Positions 24,200-35,000 of a DNA stretch of 60,020 bases are shown one piece after another; the stretch's first letter is position 1, and every line of letters starts with the position of its first letter. Origin of the DNA: Ruminococcaceae bacterium UBA1425 (GTDB lineage Bacteria; Bacillota; Clostridia; Oscillospirales; Acutalibacteraceae). Both the position numbers and the translations under genes were made by a program. Below the pieces are notes generated by a model. The model worked only from the letters and a program-made list of their open reading frames with translations, ran no database searches and was not told the origin of the DNA. The stretch is from assembly GCA_002329365.1 (NCBI GenBank), contig DCUB01000045.1, positions 1 to 60,020 on the forward strand. Reading direction: 5' to 3'.

Positions 24200-24269
24200 G
24201 TAGGAAACGGTCTTGACCGTTCCGCGGATTAAAAATAATCTAAGCGGACACGGTGCGCCGTGTCCCTAC
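24200..24269. repeat. 70-bp composite repeat (type A + type B), copy 1
   Basis: The unit opens GTAGGAAACGGTCTTGACCG (type A), has an 18-base AT-rich spacer and closes with type B ending CGCCGTGTCCCTAC. The outer ends form an inverted GTAGG/CCTAC. It is exactly 70 bases, matching copy 2 at 43787-43856 in opposite orientation. It lies in the gap between iolA and iolG; nothing else is seen there. Confidence 0.85.
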
Positions 24270-24316
24270 GACGAATAGGTTTGACTGACTTTTTCGGAAT
24301 CTGCGGCATTTCATTA

Positions 24317-25819
24317 TTATATTGTTCCGTCCCATGTGGAAACCTTTGTCGACTTCTTTTCGTGCTCGTCAAACCAGTGTGTTGTAACGCTCTTTGTTTC
24401 GGTATAAAAGCGGAAGCCGTCCTTGCCGAGCGTGTGCAGGTCGCCGAAAAACGAGTCCTTATGACCGCAGAAGGGGAACATGCCGACGGGAACGGGAATG
24501 CCGACATTTATACCGACCATGCCGCCGTGCGTGTTTTTTGCGAACTCGCGCGCGTAATAGCCGCTTTGCGTGTAAATAACGGAGCCGTTCGCGAACGGAT
24601 TGGCGTTCATAAGCTCCAGACCTTCCTCAAAGGTTTTTACTCTTTTTACGCAGAGCACAGGACCGAATATTTCAAACGTGCCGACTGTCATTTCGGGCGT
24701 GACCTTGTCAAGAATAGTCGGGCCGAGATAAAAGCCGTTTTCATAGCCCCCGACAGTAATATTACGGCCGTCAAGCACAAGCTCCGCGCCCTCGGCGATG
24801 CCCTTATTAATCCAGTCAATAACGCTTTGCCTGTGCTGAGCGGAATAAACGGGACCAAGCTTGGAGCTTTTGTCGTAAGCCGGACCTACCTTCAGCTTGG
24901 AAGCTATATCCTTTATCTTTGCCACAAGCTCGTCGGCTATTGATTCCTGTACCACGACAACTGGCAGAGCCATGCAGCGCTCGCCGGCGCAGCCGTAGGC
25001 GGCGTTTACAATTCCGGCGGCTGTTCTGTCAATAGCTGCGTCCTCAAGTACAAGCGCGTGATTTTTTGCCTCGCAAAGAGCCTGAACGCGCTTTCCCGCC
25101 TCGGCGGCTGTTTTGTAAACATATTTTCCGACGGAGGTTGAGCCGACAAAGGAAACACCCTTGATTTCGGGATTTATCAGCAGCTCTTTGTTTACGTTCC
25201 TGTCGCAGGTGATGACGTTAAGCACGCCGTCGGGAAGCCCCGCCTCGCGGTAAAGCTCGCAGATTCGCAAAGAGGTGAGGGGAGTGGCGCCCGCAAGCTT
25301 TAATACAATGGTGTTGCCGCACGCTATGCACATAGGTGCCATCCAGCCCATTGGTATCATTGCGGGGAAGTTAAAGGGAGCCATTCCGGCAAACACGCCC
25401 AAAGGCTCGCGGTATGTAACGGTGTCGTAACCCGAGGAGGCGTCCATAAGCGAGTCGCCCTGCATCAGCACCGGCAGACTGCAGGCAAGCTCCGTGCCCT
25501 CCTTTGCCTTCAATATGTCGCCCATAGCTTCGTCATAGCACTTGCCGTGTTCGCGGGCGCAAAGCTCCGTCAGCTCGTCCATGTGCTCTATAAGCAGCTC
25601 GCGAACCTTGTAAAGAATCTGAACGCGCTTTAAAACGGGCACATTTCTCCAGCCTTTATAGGCTTCCGACGCGTTGCCGATAACAGTCCTGACCTCGTCA
25701 AGCGTCATTTTCGGGCTTTTTGCGATAAGTTCGCCTGTGCTCGGATTATACACCTCGTAATAATCCGTAGCCTTTGACTCGCAAAAGGTGTTGTTTGTAA
25801 AGTATTTTAAAATTTTCAT
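24317..25819 (-). CDS. iolA: CoA-acylating methylmalonate-semialdehyde dehydrogenase IolA/MmsA
   Basis: The 500-residue aldehyde dehydrogenase has the substrate-site Cys in GCAGERCMA (near residue 283), the Rossmann FVGSTSVGKYVY (about 225-236) and EIFGPVLCV near the C-terminus. The MMSDH-specific pattern APFNFPAMIPMGWM (about 148-161) is clear. It converts malonate semialdehyde to acetyl-CoA and CO2, the last step of inositol breakdown. AGGGGTGAC precedes the ATG. It follows iolE by 11 bases. Confidence 0.95.
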   Translation of the reverse strand: MKILKYFTNNTFCESKATDYYEVYNPSTGELIAKSPKMTLDEVRTVIGNASEAYKGWRNVPVLKRVQILYKVRELLIEHMDELTELCAREHGKCYDEAMGDILKAKEGTELACSLPVLMQGDSLMDASSGYDTVTYREPLGVFAGMAPFNFPAMIPMGWMAPMCIACGNTIVLKLAGATPLTSLRICELYREAGLPDGVLNVITCDRNVNKELLINPEIKGVSFVGSTSVGKYVYKTAAEAGKRVQALCEAKNHALVLEDAAIDRTAAGIVNAAYGCAGERCMALPVVVVQESIADELVAKIKDIASKLKVGPAYDKSSKLGPVYSAQHRQSVIDWINKGIAEGAELVLDGRNITVGGYENGFYLGPTILDKVTPEMTVGTFEIFGPVLCVKRVKTFEEGLELMNANPFANGSVIYTQSGYYAREFAKNTHGGMVGINVGIPVPVGMFPFCGHKDSFFGDLHTLGKDGFRFYTETKSVTTHWFDEHEKKSTKVSTWDGTI

Positions 25820-25830
25820 CGTGTCACCCC

Positions 25831-26724
25831 TTATATATTTGCCGTATCGGCTATATATTTTCTGGCTGCTTTCGCGTACTTGAACGGATTTGCAACTGAC
25901 GGGTCCTGCTCAGCCTCCACAAGAAGCCAGCCCTCGTAGCCGTTTTTGTCAAGAACCTCAAAAACGGGCTTGAAGTCAATGGCACCGTCGCCCGGCACGG
26001 TGAACGCTCCGAGACGGACACCGGTGAGAAAGCTTAAATGCTCGTCCTTAACCTTCTTTACAACCTCAGGTCTGATGTCCTTGAGATGGACGTGCTTTAT
26101 TCTTCTTGCGTACTTGTTAAGCACGGACATGTAGTCCTCGCCGCAATACGCTAAATGCCCGGTGTCAAACAGCAGAAAAACGCTGCTACTGTCTGTCAGC
26201 TCCATCATTTTGTCGATTTCCGCCTCGGTCTGCACAACTGTTCCCATATGGTGGTGATATGTTAAAGTAATGCCGTATTCCTTAGCTATTGCGCCGAGCA
26301 TTGAAAGACCGTCCGCGAACCTTTTCCATTCTTCCTCGTTCATGACATACTTTTTTTCAAAGACAGGAGTTTCCATCTGCCCCTGTATGCTGTGGCTCTG
26401 CTCGGACACGCCTATTCTTTTCGCGCCGACATCTTTTAAGAACTCGCAGTTTGTGCGGAAGTCCTTTTCAACCTCCTCAAACGGAGCGGTAAGAATAAAA
26501 GACGAAAACCAGCGGTTAGCAATCTGCAGCCCTATTAAATTCAGCTTTTCAAGCAGCTCTGATGCGTCCTTAGGGTATTTGTTTCCGATTTCGCAGCCCG
26601 AATAGCCGGCAAGAGCCATTTCGGATATGCATTGCTCAAAGGTGATTTCGCCGCCGAGGTCGGGCATGTCGTCGTTTGTCCAGCCAATCGGAGCGATGCC
26701 GAGTTTTATTTTTTTCGGGTCCAT
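25831..26724 (-). CDS. iolE: myo-Inosose-2 dehydratase IolE
   Basis: The start is the ATG at 26724 (GAGGTG upstream), giving 297 residues, the normal length; longer frames would overlap iolD. It is a TIM-barrel xylose-isomerase-like protein. LGIAPIGWTNDDMPDLGG (7-24) is the IolE signature. Metal-binding residues are in TYHHHMGT (about 146-153), LFDTGHLAY, HVHLKD and the C-terminal VEAEQDPS. It dehydrates 2-keto-myo-inositol to the 1,2-dione used by IolD. The gaps are 19 bases after iolD and 11 before iolA. Confidence 0.95.
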   Translation of the reverse strand: MDPKKIKLGIAPIGWTNDDMPDLGGEITFEQCISEMALAGYSGCEIGNKYPKDASELLEKLNLIGLQIANRWFSSFILTAPFEEVEKDFRTNCEFLKDVGAKRIGVSEQSHSIQGQMETPVFEKKYVMNEEEWKRFADGLSMLGAIAKEYGITLTYHHHMGTVVQTEAEIDKMMELTDSSSVFLLFDTGHLAYCGEDYMSVLNKYARRIKHVHLKDIRPEVVKKVKDEHLSFLTGVRLGAFTVPGDGAIDFKPVFEVLDKNGYEGWLLVEAEQDPSVANPFKYAKAARKYIADTANI

Positions 26725-26743
26725 ATTCAACACCTCATTTATA

Positions 26744-28690
26744 TTAATAACGTCTTGCCTGTTCAAGGTGAGCTTTTTTATCCTCAAACGCCTCCCTGGC
26801 GCGCTGAGTTCTCGGAACGCCGGAGCAGCCAACGTTCCACCAGCTGCCGTAACCGTCGGTCATCGTCTTCGGAAGCGTTTTTATATCGATAAGCACGGGT
26901 TTTGTCTGCTTAAGGCTGTCGGTAAGCGCCGCTCTCAGCTCGTCGGGCGTTTTTGCGGTGTAAGTTACAAAGCCGTAGCCGCGTGCGCACATCGCGTAAT
27001 CAATGTTCATAAACTCGCCCTCCCTGATGGGCGCGTCGCCGTTTCTGAAACGCGATTCCGTGCAGAGGGCGTCGATTCCCTGATTCATCTGAAGGTTGTT
27101 GATACAGCCGAACGAGGCGTTATCAAAGAGCAGGACGTTAATCTTTTTGCCCTCCTGAACGGCGGTTATCATTTCGGAGTGCAGCATGTTGAAGCTTCCG
27201 TCGCCGACAAGCGCGTAAACCTCTTTGTCGGGGCAGGCAAGCTTAGCGCCGAAGGCGCCTGCTATTTCGTAGCCCATGCAGGAATAGCCGTATTCCATGT
27301 TGTAAGAGCCGACGGCGTCGGTCGTCCACATTCTTTCAAGACAGCCGGGCAGCGAGCCGGACGCGCCCACGACAACTGCGTTGCCGGGGATTAACTCACG
27401 GATAATTCCGAGAGCCGTCGTCTGGCATATGTCTCCGCCCGTCGCATCCTTAAAGGCAATAAGACTGTCGGGCATATGCGTTTTGTTTTCGGGGATAAAG
27501 CCGTCGCCAGTGTAAACAATTGAGGTAAGACGCTCCATTTCCTTTGCCCAGAGCCGTTTAGCTTCCTCAATTTCGGTTGTATACGAGCTTTTATAGCCGT
27601 CGAGGTAATTGTCAAGCGCCTTTATGCCCTCAGCGGCGTCGGCTACCATTGAAACGCCGTCCATCTTTTCGGCATGAAAAGCGCTCGCGTTTATTGCCGC
27701 AACTTTCGCGTCGGCAAAAAGCCATTTGGACGACGTGGTAAAGTCGGAAAAACGCGTGCCTATTCCTATAATAAGGTCTGCATCCGCGGCGATTGTGTTT
27801 GCGGCGGCATTTCCTGTTACGCCTACACCGCCAAGGTTTAAAGGATGGCTTGATTTTATGGCGCTTTTGCCCGCCTGAGTTTCGGCAAAGGGTATGTTGT
27901 GCTTTTCGCAAAATGATGCCACTTCTTCGCCGGCAAGGCTGTAACGCACGCCGCCGCCGACTATGACGAGCGGCTTTTTGCTTTCTCTGACGGCATTGGC
28001 TAACTGCTTTACCTCGTATTCGTCGGGCTTCTGACGGCGGATGTAATGAACGCGTTTTCTGAAAAAGTCCTCGGGATAGTCAAAGCTTTCGCCCTGAACA
28101 TCCTGACACAGTGCGATTGCCGCCGCGCCCGTGTTTGCGGGGTCTGTAAGCACGCGCATGGCGTTTGTGAGGGAGGTCATAATCATTTCCGGGCGCGTTA
28201 CTCTGTCGAAAAAGCGCGTAACGGCCTTGAACGCGTCGTTTGTGGTAATTGTCGGATTATACGGCTGTTCGACCTGCTGTAAAACGGGGTCGGGCTGACG
28301 CGTGGCGAAGCTGTCGCCCATGAACAGGAGCAGGGGAAGGTTGTTTACGGTAGCCGTAGCCGCCGCCGTTACCATATTGGCGGCGCCGGGGCCTATCGAC
28401 GACATACAAGGGATAATCTTCATCCTGTCGTTCATCTTGGCGTAGGAAATAGCGGCCTGAGCCATGCCCTGCTCGTTTTTGCCCTGCATGACCTTTATCG
28501 AGTGCTGCGCCTGCGAGAGTGCCTCGCCGACGCCGAGAACGCAGCCGTGACCGAAAACCGCGTAAAACAGCTCGGTAAACTTTGCTTCAATCAGCTTCCC
28601 GTCCTTTTCGATTGCCGTATACTGATTGTCGAGGTACCTGACGATTGCCTCGCCGACGGTGAGGCGAACGGTTTTAATACTGCTTTTCAA
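26744..28690 (-). CDS. iolD: 3D-(3,5/4)-trihydroxycyclohexane-1,2-dione hydrolase IolD
   Basis: The 648-residue thiamine-diphosphate enzyme has an N-terminal pyrimidine-binding domain (LTVGEAIVRYLDNQY at 9-23, with the activating Glu in VFGHGCVLGVGEAL), a central nucleotide-like domain (KKPLVIVGGGVRYS, about 234) and a C-terminal ThDP domain with GDGSFNMLHSE ... DNASFG (about 505-540). It opens the ring of the dione to 5-deoxy-glucuronate. Length is typical. It sits between iolB and iolE with gaps of 24 and 19 bases. Confidence 0.95.
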   Translation of the reverse strand: MKSSIKTVRLTVGEAIVRYLDNQYTAIEKDGKLIEAKFTELFYAVFGHGCVLGVGEALSQAQHSIKVMQGKNEQGMAQAAISYAKMNDRMKIIPCMSSIGPGAANMVTAAATATVNNLPLLLFMGDSFATRQPDPVLQQVEQPYNPTITTNDAFKAVTRFFDRVTRPEMIMTSLTNAMRVLTDPANTGAAAIALCQDVQGESFDYPEDFFRKRVHYIRRQKPDEYEVKQLANAVRESKKPLVIVGGGVRYSLAGEEVASFCEKHNIPFAETQAGKSAIKSSHPLNLGGVGVTGNAAANTIAADADLIIGIGTRFSDFTTSSKWLFADAKVAAINASAFHAEKMDGVSMVADAAEGIKALDNYLDGYKSSYTTEIEEAKRLWAKEMERLTSIVYTGDGFIPENKTHMPDSLIAFKDATGGDICQTTALGIIRELIPGNAVVVGASGSLPGCLERMWTTDAVGSYNMEYGYSCMGYEIAGAFGAKLACPDKEVYALVGDGSFNMLHSEMITAVQEGKKINVLLFDNASFGCINNLQMNQGIDALCTESRFRNGDAPIREGEFMNIDYAMCARGYGFVTYTAKTPDELRAALTDSLKQTKPVLIDIKTLPKTMTDGYGSWWNVGCSGVPRTQRAREAFEDKKAHLEQARRY

Positions 28691-28714
28691 AGCTCATCAC
28701 GCCCTTATATTTAT

Positions 28715-29476
28715 TTATTCGTTAAGAAGCCACGTGTATTCCGGGTCGTCTATACGGTCTGTCCACGGATTACCGGGGAGATGGCGTATCATCCAGACGT
28801 TGTACATCGGGTATCCAGGAGCCGTAACCTGCGGGTGATTGACGCCGCCGGGGAAGCAGCCGCAGCTTCCGTCCTTGACTGTATATGCCACGTCGCCTAT
28901 GAAGCAGGCGCCGAAGCCCTCGGGACGCTCGAATTTGTAGTAATAGACCTCCGGCTGCGGGTGGCTGTGCGGAATATAGCTCCACCAGCGCCCCTGACGC
29001 GCGTAGACCTCGCCGAGAACCATGTTTGAATACGGCGCGTTATTGTAGTCGAACACCGTAACAACGTCGCGCACTGCCGTATTTTCCCATTTGCCGTCGC
29101 AGGAAACAAAGCTTTCGCAATCTTCGGGACGGTAATATTTTGAGGGGAAGACGTTGTCGTTTTCGGTGCTTTGAACAATTATCTCACTGTCTTTTGACGA
29201 TGTTACCGTAACAGCTACGCCCTTCGGCACATGGAGCGCGTAAGGCCCCGGAAGGAACATGCCGGCGCGCGAAGCCTTTTCCTCTTTGCCTTCGTATGTA
29301 AAGGTTATGTCGCCCTCGACAAGGAGAATTGCCATTTCCTCGTCGGGTAGGGTAAAGCTCAAGGTTTCGCCGCTGTTCATTTTATATACAGTGATGTTCA
29401 TCATCATAACGCTGTTTATGCCGTTTATCTGTGACAAAACCTTTTTTCCGTTCACAAATTCGGGGTAGAAAAACAT
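28715..29476 (-). CDS. iolB: 5-Deoxy-glucuronate isomerase IolB
   Basis: The 253-residue bicupin has the metal-binding HSHPQPEVYYYKFERPEGFG (about 166-185), which is diagnostic of IolB, and a second conserved stretch FPGGVNHPQVTAPGYPMYNVWMIRHL near the C-terminus. It isomerises 5-deoxy-glucuronate to 2-deoxy-5-keto-gluconate for IolC. Cytoplasmic, normal length. The gaps are 36 bases from iolC and 24 from iolD. Confidence 0.95.
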   Translation of the reverse strand: MFFYPEFVNGKKVLSQINGINSVMMMNITVYKMNSGETLSFTLPDEEMAILLVEGDITFTYEGKEEKASRAGMFLPGPYALHVPKGVAVTVTSSKDSEIIVQSTENDNVFPSKYYRPEDCESFVSCDGKWENTAVRDVVTVFDYNNAPYSNMVLGEVYARQGRWWSYIPHSHPQPEVYYYKFERPEGFGACFIGDVAYTVKDGSCGCFPGGVNHPQVTAPGYPMYNVWMIRHLPGNPWTDRIDDPEYTWLLNE

Positions 29477-29512
29477 TATATCATTTCCCTTCGGTACACT
29501 TAAAACTGAAAA

Positions 29513-30526
29513 CTATCCGCGGGCAACCATGTCGCCGTATTTTTCCTTGCTCTCCTTTATAAACGTCTTAATCTCGCTTAAAGTCGGCATGAACAGCGAG
29601 CAGCCGTGCGCAGCAACGAGCATTGACGCCGAAGCGCTGCCCAACTCAAGGCATTCCATAATATCAAGGTCTTCAAGCAGTCCGTAGATGAAAGCCGAGC
29701 CGTAGCCGTCGCCTCCGCCGAAGGACTTGAGGGCCGTTACCGGGAACGGCTTTATGGAATAGCTGCCGTCCATTGTGTAGGCTGTCGAGCCCTGCTTGCC
29801 GTGCTTGATTATGACAATCTTATTTCCTTTTGAAAGCCAGTATTCGGACGTTTTTCTATCGTCGCGTCCCTTTTCGGTGATAGCCTCGGTTAAGTCGAAT
29901 TCCTCGCGCGAGCCCATAACCATATCGCTGTTTTCGGCTACGATAGAATAGTAAACAGCAATTTCGTCGGGGTTTTTCCAGTTATACGGACGGTAGTCGA
30001 TGTCAAAAATTATCCTTGTGTTAACCTTTTTCGCAAGGTACATTGCTTTGAGGCAAGACTCTCTTGACGGGCTCTGTGCAAGGGCTGTGCCGCTTATAAG
30101 AATCGCTTTTGCCGACGCTATGTATTCCTCGTCTACATCGTCGGGGTGAAGCATTAAGTCCGCGATTCCGTCGCGGTACATCAGAATGCTGCTTTCTGTG
30201 GGCGACAGAATTTCAGTAAAGGTAAGACCGATTTTTTCTCCGTTTTTCGCCCGCGAGATATGCGATATGTCTATACCCTCGTTTTCGAAAAAGCCTGTAA
30301 CGTAATCGCCGAAACGGTCGTCGGATACCTTTGCGATAAAGCCGACCTTTATGCCGAGACGCGCAAGCCCTACGGCGATGTTTGCCGGCGAGCCGCCTAC
30401 GTATTTTTTAAAGGTGTCGCTTTCCGCAAGCGTTTTGAAATAATCGACGGGGTTGAAATCTATTGCTATTCTGCCCATGGGTATGATATCGAGCGGCCTG
30501 CTTTTGTCGAAATCAAGATAGCTCAT
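29513..30526 (-). CDS. iolC: 5-Dehydro-2-deoxygluconokinase IolC (PfkB family)
   Basis: The 337-residue kinase has the PfkB substrate region KYVGGSPANIAVGLARLG (about 41-58) and FDIDYRPYNW (about 173-182) characteristic of IolC. The catalytic anion hole, usually GAGD, is GGGDGYGSAF (about 270-279), keeping the Asp base. It phosphorylates 2-deoxy-5-keto-gluconate. The aldolase IolJ needed next is not recognisable in the window. AAAGGA precedes the ATG; the GPH transporter is 35 bases upstream. Confidence 0.94.
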   Translation of the reverse strand: MSYLDFDKSRPLDIIPMGRIAIDFNPVDYFKTLAESDTFKKYVGGSPANIAVGLARLGIKVGFIAKVSDDRFGDYVTGFFENEGIDISHISRAKNGEKIGLTFTEILSPTESSILMYRDGIADLMLHPDDVDEEYIASAKAILISGTALAQSPSRESCLKAMYLAKKVNTRIIFDIDYRPYNWKNPDEIAVYYSIVAENSDMVMGSREEFDLTEAITEKGRDDRKTSEYWLSKGNKIVIIKHGKQGSTAYTMDGSYSIKPFPVTALKSFGGGDGYGSAFIYGLLEDLDIMECLELGSASASMLVAAHGCSLFMPTLSEIKTFIKESKEKYGDMVARG

Positions 30527-30561
30527 ATAAACAATCCTTTCCGGCTGTTGATTTTATTATG

Positions 30562-32073
30562 TTACTCAACAATAATTCCGCGCTCTTTTCTTTTTTCGGC
30601 AAGCTCCAGTGTGATTTTTTCACGCTTTTCTCCCACAAGATCATAAAAGAAAATCGGTATGGAGCAAAGAAGCATGCTGACGCCGGGGACTATGGAAACA
30701 AGCGAAAACATGGCAAAACGCTGACCTGCCGCCACCTCCGTAGCCGCCACGACTATTTCGCTGCTTAGCATTTTACTCGGGTCAAGACCGATTAATATAT
30801 ACATAAGAATTATGCCCGTAGTTGCAAGCGCGTTGTCGAGCTTGTTGACGAATGACTGGCACGCCGAGCCGAGGGCTGTGTCGCGAAAGCCGGTTTTCCA
30901 TTCCATGTAATCAAGGCTGTCGCCTATCATGGCGTAGGAGGCGATATTAAGAACGCCGATAGGAATGCTTGAAATAAGGATAAACGGAATACAAGCATAC
31001 AGGCTTACAAACCAGCCGACAAGCGTTGTTACAATGCTTGCCGCAAAGCCGGCAACGCATGTGAAAATTACTATCTGTTTATAGCTGAACCTCTTTGTGA
31101 AAAGTGGCATGCAAAGCATTGCGCCGAACGAGCCGACAGCGGCGCATATAAGGAAAATTGTGTTGACTGATGAAATGCTTTTTTCTATGTAAGCGAGCCT
31201 TACCTCAGTTGACATATCGGGTGTCAGTTCGGGGCCGATATAAAACGCGTATCGTGCAACATGCAGTGCTGCCCCCTGAATCATGTATCTTCCGCTGCTC
31301 AGAACGCCCATAATGACAACGAGCATAAGAGGACGGCAGGAAAATATCCTGCCGAGCCTTGATTTTTCGCCGGGAACCTTTTTTTTGTTCGGGATTACTA
31401 CTCTTTCATTTATGTGGAAGTAAGAATTGACGAACAGTATAATACCGACTGCCGTTGCCACAACGGCTATACACATATATTTCAGTTTGTTCAGTTCAAG
31501 AGGATTAGCGGTTTTTGCAATCTTGGGAAGAACAAAGCCGAGCACGAAGAATAACACCATGGGAAGCGCGGAGCCTATACCGTTAAGCGTTCTGCTGAAG
31601 GAAATCAGTGAGGAACGCTCGTCGGGATTCGGCGTCATGGCGTTCGGAAGGCTCCAGAACGGCACGTCGCTGACAGTGTATATCATTCCCCACAAAACAT
31701 AGACGACCGCCGCGTAAACCATCAGGCTTGTTTTGTCGATATTCGGATAGTAGAACATCAGAAACGTCAGCACGGCTATCGGTACGGCGGTGAAGATTAT
31801 GTACGGCTTCATCTTGCCCCATTTTGTGGTCTTGGCGTCAACAATTATGCCCATCATCGGGTCGTTGACTGCATCCCATATTCTCGCGAGCAGCATCAGG
31901 AGCAGCACGAAAATGAGCGGAAGCTGAAGTACGTTAGTGTAAAAATCGCTGACGTATGAGGACATGACGGAATAAATCATGCCCTGACCCAAAGCGCCAA
32001 ATGAATACATCATATATTCCCTCTTAGGAATATACCTGTTTACGGGCAGACTTTCGGTTTTGCTTTTTTTCAT
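30562..32073 (-). CDS. GPH-type cation symporter, probable inositol or inositol-derivative importer
   Basis: The 503-residue protein has about 12 membrane helices and the MelB-like signature RIWDAVNDPMMGIIVDAKTTKWGKMKPYI (about 63-91), with DVPFWSLPNAMTP and FFYDLVGEKREKITLEL at the ends of the halves. It is first of the iol genes and only 35 bases from iolC, which implies import of the pathway substrate; family membership alone does not prove inositol. TTGGAG precedes the ATG, which is 18 bases after the ileS stop. It differs from the MFS-sugar-porter IolT of Bacillus. Confidence 0.88.
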   Translation of the reverse strand: MKKSKTESLPVNRYIPKREYMMYSFGALGQGMIYSVMSSYVSDFYTNVLQLPLIFVLLLMLLARIWDAVNDPMMGIIVDAKTTKWGKMKPYIIFTAVPIAVLTFLMFYYPNIDKTSLMVYAAVVYVLWGMIYTVSDVPFWSLPNAMTPNPDERSSLISFSRTLNGIGSALPMVLFFVLGFVLPKIAKTANPLELNKLKYMCIAVVATAVGIILFVNSYFHINERVVIPNKKKVPGEKSRLGRIFSCRPLMLVVIMGVLSSGRYMIQGAALHVARYAFYIGPELTPDMSTEVRLAYIEKSISSVNTIFLICAAVGSFGAMLCMPLFTKRFSYKQIVIFTCVAGFAASIVTTLVGWFVSLYACIPFILISSIPIGVLNIASYAMIGDSLDYMEWKTGFRDTALGSACQSFVNKLDNALATTGIILMYILIGLDPSKMLSSEIVVAATEVAAGQRFAMFSLVSIVPGVSMLLCSIPIFFYDLVGEKREKITLELAEKRKERGIIVE

Positions 32074-32091
32074 TTCTTCAACTCCAAAAGG

Positions 32092-35000
32092 TTATATTTT
32101 AAACGCGCTGGCTTTTATCGTGTGTTCGTCAAGCTCGAATTCAACGGAATTGTCGGCAGAGGCTTCAAATGTCAGACTCTCTGCCAGCAGCTCGGAGCAG
32201 ATAAAATCTTTATTATTTTCTACAATCTTCTTAATCGAATCGTCACATTCGACTGTTACGGTGATATGGTCGGTGACGTTGAAGCCAAGCGTTTTGCGGA
32301 GGTTTTGAAGCTTTGAAATAATCTCGCGGACATAGCCTCTTTCAAGCAGCTCGTCGTCAATTACCGTGTTCAAGGCGACTGTAATTCCGAAATTGCTTTC
32401 GGTTATATAGTCCTCGCAAGCCTTTTCCGTAACAAGCAGGTCGTCGGCGGTAAATTCGACCTCGGTTCCGTCGATAACTGTTTTATAAATGCCATTTGTA
32501 TTTATGGCGTTCATTATTTCGGTGTTGATATCCTCGTTGAAATACGCGCGGATAGCGTTTATAACCTTGCCGTACTTCGGACCGAGCGTTTTGAGCTGGG
32601 GCTTTATCTCGTAACGGATAAGCGACGACATATCGACGCCGGTCAGAACCTCGTCGACATTAAGCTCCTCGGCAATCGTGTTAAGCTCCTCGTCGCTTAA
32701 GGTCACTTCGCCTTCAAAGTTTACAATGCACCGGCTGAGAGGCTGGCGGTTGCGGATATGAACAAGCTCGCGCAGCTTTCTGCCTATTTCGACCGCCTTG
32801 TAGGATATGTCCATCTGTTCCTCAAGCGAAAGGTTTTCCCACCCGGGATTATATTCGGGATAGTCGGCAAGATGAACGCTCTCGGGCGCGTCGGGGAAGT
32901 GTTTAACGACAAGATTGTTGTATATCGTTTCGGTGATAAACGGTATGAGGGGAGCGGCAAGCCTTGTAAGGATTTCAAGGACGGTATAAAGCGTCATGTA
33001 CGCCGCGATTTTGTCGTCGTTCATTTCGGCGTTGAAGAAACGGCGGCGGTTGCGGCGGATATACCAGTTTGAAAGCTCGTCGATAAAGACGTTTATAGCC
33101 CTTGTCGCCTCAAAGATGTGGTAAGCGTCAAGCTCGGCCGTTGTTTTCCTGACGAGAGAATTGACTCTGCTGAGAACCCACTTGTCAATCGAACGGAGCC
33201 TGCAGTCGTCAAGCGGGTATTTCGACGGGTCAAAGCCGTCGATTTCGCTGTAAAGTGTGTAGAAGTATGCCGACGCCCACAAAGTGCCGATAAATTTGTT
33301 CTGGAATTGTGAAAGCGTTGTTTTGTTGAAGCTTGTAGATACCACTGGCGCGTTTGCGATGCAGAAATAAAGCCTTACGGCATCGGCGCCGAACTGGTCG
33401 AGCACCTCCCACGGGTCGATAACGTTTCCGATATGCTTTGACATTTTTACGCCGTTTTCATCGTTGACAAGACCTAAAGCTATACAGTTTTTATATGGCG
33501 ACACGCCGAAAATAGCAGTGGAAAGCGCCTGAAGCGCGTAAAACCAGCCCCTTGACTGGTCGGTGCCCTCGCTGATGAAATCGGCGGGGAACTGCTGCTC
33601 GAATATATCCTTGTTCTCAAAAGGATAATGGTGCTGGGCATAGGGCATAGAGCCGCTGTCGATCCAGCAGTCGCAGACCTCGGGCGTACGCTTCATAACG
33701 CCGCCGCATTTATCGCACTTAAACGTAAGCTCGTCAACCTGCGGCTTGTGGAGGTCGATATCCATCGGCGCGCCTGTGAGGCTGCAAAGCTCCTCGATGC
33801 TGCCGATGACGTGCTTATTTCCGCAGTCGGCGCAAACCCACACGGGCAGGGGAGTGCCCCAGTATCTGTCGCGCGAAACAGCCCAGTCGATTACATTAGC
33901 GACAAAATTGCCCATTCTGCCTTCCTTAAAATTTTCGGGGAACCAGTTGACGCTGCGGTTGTTGGCGACAAGCTCGTCGCGAAGCGTTGACATGGCGATA
34001 AACCACGAATCCTTGGCATAATAAATGAGCGGGCTGTGGCAGCGCCAGCAGTGGGGATAGCTGTGTTCGATTTTTTTGACCTTGAGGAGCATACCTCTGT
34101 CGCGCAGCTCCTTGGATATTTCGTCGTTGTGCTCCAAAACGCTCTTGCCGGCATAAACACCGCACTCTTTTGTAAAGCAGCCGGCAAAGTCGACAAGCTT
34201 TACGCAGGGCAGACCGTATTTTTTGCCAACCTTTGAGTCGTCCTCGCCGAAGGCGGGGGCAATGTGGACAATGCCGGTGCCGGTGTCGAGCGAAACATAA
34301 TCGTCAGCCGTAACGTAAAAAGCCTTTTCGGTAAAGGTGCCTGTTGCATAGTCATAAAGCGGTATATATTCCTTGCCTACAAGCTCGGTGCCTTTGAATT
34401 TTCCGACCGTTTCATATTCCGGGAAAAGCTCGCCTATGAGCTCGGTAGCGATATAAAAGTATTCGCTGCCGACCTTTACCTTCGAGTATTCATATTTTTC
34501 GTTTACGCAAAGCGCGACGTTTGAAAGGAGCGTCCACGGTGTTGTTGTCCATACCGCGAAAAAGGTGTCCGGCTCGTCCTTGCAGGCGAACTTGACATAT
34601 ATCGAATTTGTTTTTACATCCTTATACCCTTGCGCTACCTCATGCGAGCTTAAAGCCGTGGCGCAGCGCGGGCAATAGGGCGAAACGCGAAAGCCCTTGT
34701 AGAGCAAGCCCTTTTCGTCAAGCTTTTTGAAGCCCCACCAGACGGATTCGATATAGCTGTTGTTGTATGTGATGTAGGGATGCTCGTAGTCGCACCAGTA
34801 GCCGATGCGCTCCGACATCTTTTCCCACATTCCCTTATATGTCCAGACGCTTTCGCGGCATTTGTCGATGAACGGCTTGACGCCGTATGCCTCGATGTCT
34901 GACTTTCCGTTTGTGTGAATCTGCTTTTCCACCTCAAGCTCGACCGGCAGGCCGTGCGTGTCCCAGCCCGCCTTGCGCTCGACATGATAGCCCTTCATTG

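Noticed and set aside
33628..34236. Plus-strand frames of 120, 91 and 66 residues inside ileS
   Set aside because: All antisense to conserved IleRS sequence.
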